The notes below the pieces were generated by a model. It was not told where the DNA came from. It saw only the letters and a program-made list of their open reading frames with translations, and searched no databases. Shown here piece after piece: positions 1 through 6,800 of a stretch of DNA of 8,505 nucleotides. The position numbers and the translations under genes are program-made. The stretch spans positions 1 through 8,505 of the forward strand of contig JABXGX010000024.1 of NCBI GenBank assembly GCA_016550405.1, given 5' to 3'. Position 1 is the first letter of the stretch; each line of letters starts with the position of its first letter. Source of the stretch: an archaeon (GTDB lineage Archaea; Asgardarchaeota; Hermodarchaeia; Hermodarchaeales; Hermodarchaeaceae).

Positions 1-687
1 AGGAAGTTTCATGTTTTCGAATTTAATATGAGAGACAAAGACCCCACCCCGACCCATCAACGTGAAATCTCGTTCGACTGAAAAGCCCTTCCATTTGGTT
101 TCAACAATGAAAGCAGACATACCACTCTTACTATCAACAGTTGGGTCAGTGATGGCAAAGACAACGATTTGATCTGCAATGCTGCCATTGGAGATGTACC
201 GTTTCTCACCGTTAAGAACCCAGCATTGATCTTTCTCACTCCATTCCGCCTTCGTCTCCATTCCGGTAGTATCACTACCTACTGAAGGTTCCGTAATGGC
301 GAGAGCTCCGATTTTTTCTCCAGTGGCCAACGGAACAAGATACTTTTGCTTTTGTTCTTCAGTTCCAAATCGTAGAATTGGAATTGCACTTAGAGTACAG
401 CTAGCCCCGAACATCATCGTAGCTGAAGGAGACACCACGGAGAGCTCTTCACCGGCAATGAGTTGGTACATAAACGGCTTATCAGATCCACCATACTCCT
501 GAGGAATCAATAACCCTGATAATCCAGCATCAGCAAGTTTCTTGAAGAATTGACGGTGATCGAACTCTCGCGCTTCGATATGTGTGCGTAAAGGTTTGAT
601 TTCCTGTTCAACAAACTCACGAACCTGTTTGCGGAATGCCAATTCAGCCGAGGTGTAGAGGAGGGCATCATCGTTGATTTGAGTCAT
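1..687 (-). CDS. Acyl-CoA dehydrogenase, N-terminal 229 residues (3' end beyond window)
   Basis: This flavoprotein family oxidises an acyl-CoA to the trans-2-enoyl-CoA using FAD and passes electrons to electron-transfer flavoprotein. The minus strand reads openly for 229 codons from ATG at 687 to the window edge, about 60% of the usual ~380 residues. The N-terminal helical domain (residues ~10-120) contains the FGTEEQKQKYLVPLATGE segment typical of the family. The family signature GALAITEPSVGSD lies at 127-139 and begins the middle beta domain, followed by LNGEKRYISNGSIAD (158-172), which contacts the flavin. The C-terminal helical domain, where the catalytic Glu usually lies, is outside the window, so activity and substrate class cannot be judged. 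The ATG is preceded by AGGTGG, 11 bases upstream. The gene diverges from the aldehyde dehydrogenase. Family call is secure; chain-length specificity is unknown. Confidence 0.95.
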   Translation of the reverse strand, partial: MTQINDDALLYTSAELAFRKQVREFVEQEIKPLRTHIEAREFDHRQFFKKLADAGLSGLLIPQEYGGSDKPFMYQLIAGEELSVVSPSATMMFGASCTLSAIPILRFGTEEQKQKYLVPLATGEKIGALAITEPSVGSDTTGMETKAEWSEKDQCWVLNGEKRYISNGSIADQIVVFAITDPTVDSKSGMSAFIVETKWKGFSVERDFTLMGRGGVFVSHIKFENMKLP

Positions 688-921
688 AGCGGAGTTTCCC
701 ACCTGTTATGATAGAAAAGGAATGGTAGTATTTAGAATTAATATTGTTCGATGAATTTTGTTCAAGTGATACCAATAAGAATGAGAAGAACGTGGAGCTT
801 GTCTGCTATTGAGAGTTATGGACCAATAACAGGAAGATGTGCGTTTATGCGATTCTTTGGACATCTCATAAAGGGCGAAATCACCAGCCCTGAAGCTGGA
901 CGAGTAGGTAGCTTTCCGGAT
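688..921. promoter_or_regulatory. Divergent intergenic/promoter region between acyl-CoA dehydrogenase and aldehyde dehydrogenase
   Basis: This stretch separates two divergently oriented enzyme genes. An AT-rich block at about 729-746 (TATTTAGAATTAATATTG) is the best TATA-like candidate and could serve either strand. On the minus side it would place transcription start shortly before the AGGTGG site. On the plus side transcription would begin near 760-775, downstream of the ATG at 751, which argues for a later aldehyde dehydrogenase start (781, 847 or 922). No clear operator palindrome was seen. The plus-strand frame from 751 to 921 is open, so part of this region may be coding. Confidence 0.3.
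699..704 (-). promoter_or_regulatory. Ribosome binding site of the acyl-CoA dehydrogenase
   Basis: On the minus strand AGGTGG lies 11 bases before the ATG at 687. It contains AGGTG, complementary to the conserved 3' end of 16S rRNA. The spacing is on the long side. It supports the chosen start, which also matches the normal N-terminal length of the family. Confidence 0.5.
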
Positions 922-2505
922 ATGAATAAAGCAATTGAAAATCCGCGTATTCTCCTTGCCATGGCTTTGCGTAATCAGGGCTCCTTAAGTCGGTTTGCGG
1001 CTCGCTATTTCAGTGGCCTCCTCCCGGAAAAGGTACCTGAAGTGCGGATGCTGAAAGACTACATTCGAGTCCATGGTTATCCTCGCGCTTCGAAGGATGA
1101 AATAGATGACATTCAATTCGCAACATATGCGTTCGGTGGGGTAACTGAAACTGTGAAGGCTTGTAAAGAAGCGGCAAGAATTCGACATCAAATGCATCGA
1201 GAAGCACATGAGAAAAGCAAGGGACTCACTCTTGAGCAGCGTGCTCAGAGCCTTCTGAAGATGCAGGATTTTCTTTGGGACCATTATGAGACGTTCAAAG
1301 CGATTGGTTTAGCGGAAGGAACGCCGATCAAACTCTTTGAGTGGCAGACAAAAGGTGTGTTTGACACTCTTTATGAGGAACATATTAATTTTGCTAGCTC
1401 GAAAATTGCACCCAAAGAGATACCTTGTTCCAACAGTGAAGAAAGAACGATTATTTCACGTTATCCGTTTGGTGCCGTTGGTATTTTTCCTCCCTATAAT
1501 GCAGCCATTGGATTAGGGGGAATGGCTATTATCTCTTCGTATTGGGCCGGGAATGCAACGGTTATCCGTACGCCATCAAAAATGCCTCTCACGAATATGG
1601 AACTGTCCTATGTTCTCCGAGACCTCATGGAAGAACTCGACTTTCCATTAAGTGCTTTTCAAGCTGTAATCGGTCCTGCCCGATCGATTGCTCAATATAT
1701 GGTAAATGAAGCCCCATTGAACGCCATGGTCTATTATGGTGATTCAGATATCGGGCTTCAATTGATGGCTCAGGCAGTTCGTCGGGGCCTCCATTTCATT
1801 CCGGAACTAGCAGGAAGCGGAGCGAGTCTTGTGTGGAAGGATGTTGACATCGACAAGACAGCTGATTTCATCACTCACGCTCGGTTCTTCGGGTCAGGTC
1901 AAATTTGTCTTGCTGCAAAACGCCTATTCCTCCATGAGGACATTCATGATGCTTTCATTGACGTATTAGTAGAAAAGAGCCATAAGTTGAAGGTCGGACT
2001 TCCAGAAAAATCAGATACCGATTTACCCATTGTAGGAACACGTCCCATGTATCAGGTCATTGATATGACCCAGGAAGCACTGAAGAAAGGGGCCAAGTTA
2101 CACGCAGGAGGCTATCGAATAAACGTTGACGGAGAAAAGGATGAAGCAGGGCTGTTCTACAAACCTACAATTCTGAGTAATGTCCCGTTGGACTGTCAAA
2201 TGTGGTATCATGAAACATTTGGTCCCGTGCTTCCAATTATGAAGATAAGCAGCATCGAACAAGCCTTAGCTCAAGCCAATAATACGCCATATGGATTGCG
2301 CACATCAGTATACACGAATACCGAGGAAGTTTGGCAACAATTCTATGATGAAATCGAGGCGCCAGGTGTGGCGATAAATACTAATCATCTCCATTTTGAT
2401 GATTACTATCCCCACTTAGGAGGACTCAAGACCAGTGGTGTATTCGGAGGCAAGTACTTCTATGAAGTGTTAACCTATATGAAATATCGCCACTTCCCAG
2501 CATGA
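922..2505 (+). CDS. NAD(P)-dependent aldehyde dehydrogenase superfamily protein
   Basis: The family oxidises an aldehyde to a carboxylic acid through a thiohemiacetal on a catalytic Cys. From ATG 922 the protein has 527 residues, close to the usual ~480-520. The oxyanion Asn is N193 in FPPYN. The general base is E295 in PELAGS, and the nucleophile is C329 in GSGQIC, 34 residues later as in the family. E431 and F433 in the HETFGPV motif correspond to the residues that position the nicotinamide ribose. The adenosine-ribose positions are unusual: the common Lys is R216 and the nearby Glu is S219 (IRTPS). Presence of the base Glu favours a hydrolytic over a CoA-acylating enzyme. The frame is open back to ATG 751 (584 residues), with further ATGs at 781 and 847. 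None has a well-spaced Shine-Dalgarno site, and the extra residues show no family-like motif, so 922 is tentative. The aminotransferase follows on the same strand. Substrate is unknown. Confidence 0.93.
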   Translation: MNKAIENPRILLAMALRNQGSLSRFAARYFSGLLPEKVPEVRMLKDYIRVHGYPRASKDEIDDIQFATYAFGGVTETVKACKEAARIRHQMHREAHEKSKGLTLEQRAQSLLKMQDFLWDHYETFKAIGLAEGTPIKLFEWQTKGVFDTLYEEHINFASSKIAPKEIPCSNSEERTIISRYPFGAVGIFPPYNAAIGLGGMAIISSYWAGNATVIRTPSKMPLTNMELSYVLRDLMEELDFPLSAFQAVIGPARSIAQYMVNEAPLNAMVYYGDSDIGLQLMAQAVRRGLHFIPELAGSGASLVWKDVDIDKTADFITHARFFGSGQICLAAKRLFLHEDIHDAFIDVLVEKSHKLKVGLPEKSDTDLPIVGTRPMYQVIDMTQEALKKGAKLHAGGYRINVDGEKDEAGLFYKPTILSNVPLDCQMWYHETFGPVLPIMKISSIEQALAQANNTPYGLRTSVYTNTEEVWQQFYDEIEAPGVAINTNHLHFDDYYPHLGGLKTSGVFGGKYFYEVLTYMKYRHFPA

Positions 2506-2586
2506 CCAATTGCAGCAATGTGATGTGAAAGGCTTTTAACCTAAAACGTGATGCAAAGGCACAAAGCTTCTCGGTGCTGTACTAAC
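2506..2586 (+). other. Gap between aldehyde dehydrogenase and aminotransferase genes
   Basis: The 81-base gap is short enough for co-transcription of the two same-strand genes. A TTTTAA at about 2534-2539 could be a weak TATA box for the aminotransferase, and GGTG at 2573-2576 lies 10 bases before its ATG at 2587. GTG 2548 and ATG 2551 are in frame upstream and would add 12-13 residues (rich in Cys, Arg and Lys), but they lack a well-placed ribosome binding site. Confidence 0.3.
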
Positions 2587-3750
2587 ATGTATGATGAAGA
2601 GCTTACTAATTTGATGATTCCTGGACCTGTGCCAGTTCATCCACGTGTATATCGGGCAATGTCCCGTATATTATATGGTCACCGAACACCCGAATATCAG
2701 AACACCTACAAAGAAACTGTGGCACTCCTACAGCGGTTGCTACAAACAGAGCAGGATGTCCTGATATTTGCAGGTTCAGGAACGGCAGCTATGGAAGCCG
2801 CTATCGCAAATACCCTAGAACCTGGTGAAAAAGTCCTAAATCTTGTTAATGGGAAATTTAGTGAACGCTGGGGAGAATTGACCACTGCTTTTAGTGGAAA
2901 ACCCGTTATTCAAGAATATACTTACGGTCAAGCTGTAGATCCAGAGAAGGTTCGTGACGCATTAGCAAATGATGCTTCGATTCGGATTGTGACACTGTGT
3001 CACAATGAAACTTCCACGGGAATATTGAATCCAGCAAAGGAAATTGGACAAATCGTCCGCGACTATGACCGGCTCTTCATTGTTGATGGCATTACTTCTG
3101 TTGGAGGAGATTATGTCTATCCAGACAAATGGAATTTTGACATGCTTGTGACTGGGAGCCAAAAATGTCTGGGTGTTCCTCCGGGATTAGCCGCGATTTG
3201 GGTAGGAAACCGTGCTTGGCGAAAAATTGAGGAACGTAAAACGCCAACTCCCACATTCTATTTGAATCTCATGAAAGCGAAGAAACGATATGATGGATTT
3301 GGGGACTCCCCCTTCACCTCAGCTGTTAGCCTAATGTATGGTCTCCATGAATCGCTCACCATAATGTTTGAAGAAGGATTTGAAAACCGAGTTGAACGCC
3401 ATCACCGATTGGGAAGAATTACACGTGCGGGATACTTAGGGATGGGCCTAGACTTGCTGGCAGATCCTGCCTATTACTCGAATACTGTAACAGCAGTGAA
3501 ATATCCATCGGGAATAGCTGACAAGGAATTTCGAAAACAAGTACAAAATCTCGGCATCCTGATAGCGGGCGGACAAGGCCCAGTAAAAGGGAAGATTTGG
3601 CGGACTAACCACATGAATATTTGCACCGAACGAGACGTCCTAGCGACCTTGGCAGTCATCGAAATTGTGCTCAAACGGATGGGCTTCGAATTTCCGATTG
3701 GATCAGGAATACTCGCGGCTCAAGAACAAGTTCTTAAAGAGAAAATCTAA
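2587..3750 (+). CDS. Class V pyridoxal-phosphate aminotransferase (alanine-glyoxylate / serine-pyruvate type)
   Basis: This 387-residue fold-type I PLP enzyme probably transfers an amino group from alanine or serine to a 2-oxo acid such as glyoxylate or pyruvate. The N terminus MIPGPVPVHPRVYRAM (10-25) is typical of the group. GSGTAAMEA (63-71) forms the phosphate-binding turn. HNETSTG (139-145) matches the HxETSTG motif of alanine-glyoxylate and serine-pyruvate enzymes. D167 in FIVDGITSVGG should bind the pyridine nitrogen, and K193 in GSQK is the Schiff-base lysine. R339 in KIWRTNHMN should hold the substrate carboxylate; many relatives have RIGHMG here, so the next residues deviate. ATG 2587 is chosen because it gives the normal N terminus and has GGTG 10 bases upstream; the frame is open back to GTG 2548. 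It is likely co-transcribed with the aldehyde dehydrogenase. Amino donor and acceptor cannot be fixed from sequence. Confidence 0.94.
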   Translation: MYDEELTNLMIPGPVPVHPRVYRAMSRILYGHRTPEYQNTYKETVALLQRLLQTEQDVLIFAGSGTAAMEAAIANTLEPGEKVLNLVNGKFSERWGELTTAFSGKPVIQEYTYGQAVDPEKVRDALANDASIRIVTLCHNETSTGILNPAKEIGQIVRDYDRLFIVDGITSVGGDYVYPDKWNFDMLVTGSQKCLGVPPGLAAIWVGNRAWRKIEERKTPTPTFYLNLMKAKKRYDGFGDSPFTSAVSLMYGLHESLTIMFEEGFENRVERHHRLGRITRAGYLGMGLDLLADPAYYSNTVTAVKYPSGIADKEFRKQVQNLGILIAGGQGPVKGKIWRTNHMNICTERDVLATLAVIEIVLKRMGFEFPIGSGILAAQEQVLKEKI

Positions 3751-3870
3751 TTGCGTTCGGTTTTTAGCGCGTCACCCTTATAGCGGGGAAAGAGAATCAC
3801 ATATTGTCGCAAAAAGAAAGGATACTCCACCCCTACGTTAGACACCAGTAAGGAAAATAGGTGAAAGAAA
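3751..3870 (+). other. Intergenic region before the giant coiled-coil gene
   Basis: This 120-base gap starts directly after the aminotransferase stop. It has a T5 run at 3761-3765 that could be a weak archaeal U-rich terminator, with no stem-loop I can support. TATA-like candidates are CTTATAG (3777-3783) and CACATATTG (3799-3807), neither strong. It ends in the AGGTGA ribosome binding site. The gap suggests the giant gene may be transcribed separately from the enzymes. Confidence 0.35.
3859..3864 (+). promoter_or_regulatory. Strong Shine-Dalgarno site that fixes the TTG start of the giant gene
   Basis: AGGTGA is a full match to part of the AGGAGGTGAT complement of the 16S rRNA 3' end and sits 6 bases before TTG 3871. 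The TGA at 3862-3864 inside it is also the in-frame stop that bounds the reading frame upstream. The only other start codons before the winged helix are GTG 3904 and GTG 3907, without a comparable site. The first in-frame ATG, at 4039, would cut the helix-turn-helix in two. Confidence 0.75.
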
Positions 3871-6800
3871 TTGACACCAAAGGAAGATACAACAAAAACC
3901 CCAGTGGTGGCACCCAAACAAGACAGGGCTGCTCAATGTGCTACCCCAATTAATATTTCAGCTGAATTATTAACCGCTTTGCAAAGCCGGTTTAAGCTTA
4001 CCGAATCTGAAAGTCGAGCCTATACAAGTTTGCTAGTAATGGGACAGCTGACAGCTGATGAGGTTAGCAACTATTCAGGAATTCCTATGGTCAAAGCAAC
4101 AACTGTAATTGATGCCCTTGAGAAAAAACAACTCATTAAATCCTTACCCGGTGTCGTTACGCGGTATCGCGCTTTTGCTCCTTATAAAGAATTAGCGGAC
4201 GAAGTACAAGCTTTCACAAAAGATACTGAAAAATCGTGGAAAGAATTACAAAAATTACAAACTCAGACATTAAGTGAAATACATAATGAACTTCAATCAA
4301 TGACGCGTCAAACCCGAAATGCACTCGAAAACTTGAATGAGAGACAAGGAATTGCGTTAAATGAAGCTGCAATGGCCACAAATATTGTTTTAAATAATGT
4401 GGCAGAAAACCTCCAAAAATCCTTGGACAATCTATCTTCTTCGAGTGAAACTGAAATTACTAATCAAAGCATGCAAAGTCAGCAATCACTCGATAACCTC
4501 ATTCAAGAAGGAATATCGCACCTTGAAGATACCCAAAAACTTGCTTTAGAAGACGCTACACAGGCAATGAGTGCTCATCAAGAAGAAACGAAACAATGGA
4601 TAAGTGCAACTGCTGATCAACTGATTGCACAATCCGACGACCTATCTCATCAGGTAAAATCCCATTTTGAAGATGCAAATAATCTATTTCATCGAAATGT
4701 CGACTCGGGAATCAAAGCCATTACATCTGAAATCACCTCACAAAAAGAGGGAATATCAGAATTAACCGAAGAAACCGTATCAAGCTATATTACCACCCTT
4801 GAATCCTACACTCAAGAATTACAGCAAGTGCTGGACGTCTTACAAAGAGAAAACACCCAAGTATTAACAAAGCACTCACAAGCTCTTACCACACAAGTTC
4901 GAGATACATGGACACAACGAGTACAAGCATTAGATGATCTACTAGCGGAATTGAATAAAGCCACTCGATTGGAAAGTCGTCGTTTAGGTCAACAGAAGAA
5001 TAAAGCTGTTACAACAATCGAGTCTACAATCAAATCTAATCGTAATGCAGCTCTGCAAAGTATTGAAACCCTATTTCATGATTTGAAAAAGACTCATAAT
5101 CACAGTAGTCTTGAACTCCGACGGCTACATAAGGAAACTGAAGCCACTGTCACGCCATGGCCTCCCTCCTCTCTTGATTTCGCACAACTTACGAAAATAA
5201 AAACTTCAACCGCTAGCTTGATGGAGCAAGTAAGGACCGAACAAGATAAACTTCTCGAAAGTAGCAGTCAAGCAATTGGGATTGAAATACGAGATAGCTA
5301 TCTTGCCCAGCTTCTTGAGGTTCAGAACCAACTACAAGCTTTGATAAAAGAAAGCAAAACCCAACAATCTAACCTCTCTGAAAACTTCAAGTCAATTGCA
5401 GATCAAGTCGGACGTCGGTTAAAACGACGCTTGAGAACCATCCAAAAAACAGCCGAAGCCTTTCTTTCAGATTTCCAAACAAAAGTGGAATTGCAGGAAC
5501 AACAAAACCGAACACTAAGTAAACAAATTCAGAAACTCTTGAGTTCAGAGAGCACATCAGCAAATAAAGCTCTAGAGACTACTGAAAAGCAGTTAAGTGA
5601 TTATGCCAGGACACGACTAAGGCAGGCACAATCAACCATCAAGAAATCAACTCAAGAGAATCTAGCCCAAGTCACGAAGACTCAAACCCTCGTTGAAAAG
5701 CAAATCCGCTCATTTCAAGCCGCCATGAAGAAAATCAATGGAGAAACCGAAGCCGAACTTCGAAACGAATTAGCCACACTTGAAAAAATCATGCGACAAT
5801 ATTCTGAAGGAATTGAAAGTACAACAGAAAAAATGCAAGTTGAGCAAAATCTCAGTATTGAAACCGCTATTGGCAGCTATCAACCAACTGTTGCCGAGCG
5901 GCAAGAACTGCGAGATAACGCCATTTCGAAGGCTATTCGTTCACTCACAACCAAACTTGAAAAAAGAGATCAAACAGTTGCTACTGGCCTATACAAAATT
6001 CTAGCAGACGAGATTCCAATAATCGCCCTCTCAGCACTGAAGGAATATCAAACAACACTAGAAAAAAAGGTAAAAGGAGCTCTCAAACTAATCGAAGAAG
6101 CCACAGAAGCGGAGATACCAAATCAATTATCTGAAACCACTCTCGAAGCCTTAAATTCAATTATCACACAATCTCTTGCGAAAGAGTTGGATGATATTTC
6201 AAATAGTTATCAAGAATTTCTATCTACACAACAAACACACCAAGACCAATTGTCAGAGACCGCCTTAACGCTAGCCCAGGACGAATTTATAGAAAGTCTG
6301 GGTCAAGGAATTGCTAAATCCAATAAAGTGACTGCTGACGCAATTCAAGCCCAACTGAAACCAATTATTCGTGATTGTAAAACAAAAATCAGTCGCCAAA
6401 CTAGACGCGAAAAACAAATTAGCAAAATTGTCCAAGCAACATATGAAAAAATCAAAGCTCTTTCCAAAACCACCTTAGCGAAGGTGACAAAGACTAAACG
6501 CGATAAGTTTGCAAAAGAACTGCAAACCATTTTCCAATCTTTCAGGACCCAACTTGAAAAACAAACAAACCGTGATGAGCAGATTACTGGAATTTTCGAA
6601 TCCAGTTTGACTCGCCTTGAGGAATTGCCTGAAACTATCTTTGCTGAAACCGCTCAGCCTCAGTTAGATAACCAGCTATCGAACCTCCTCGCCATCCTTG
6701 TTGATTACCAGTCAGCACTAAAACGGCAACACTTGACCAATACGAAAGAGATAACCAATGAATTTCAATCACACCTAAAACGATTTTTACAAACTAATTG

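Noticed and set aside
57..502. Short open frames at 57-275 (minus) and 296-502 (plus)
   Set aside because: Both lie inside the acyl-CoA dehydrogenase, whose minus-strand frame continues through the whole region with clear family motifs. They have no recognisable domain of their own.
985..1284. Minus-strand frames of 65-99 codons inside the aldehyde dehydrogenase
   Set aside because: They are antisense to a well-conserved enzyme, overlap each other and show no protein-family signal.
2962..3674. Two 66-codon minus-strand frames inside the aminotransferase
   Set aside because: They are antisense to catalytic motifs (K193 and R339 regions) and have no independent evidence.
3751..3870. Rho-independent terminator or structured RNA between the aminotransferase and the giant gene
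   Set aside because: There is a T5 run but no convincing stem before it, and nothing resembling a known riboswitch or tRNA.
5780..6004. Plus-strand 74-codon frame inside the giant gene
   Set aside because: The giant frame is continuous here with two repeat units in phase, so this alternate frame is a by-product of A-rich sequence.
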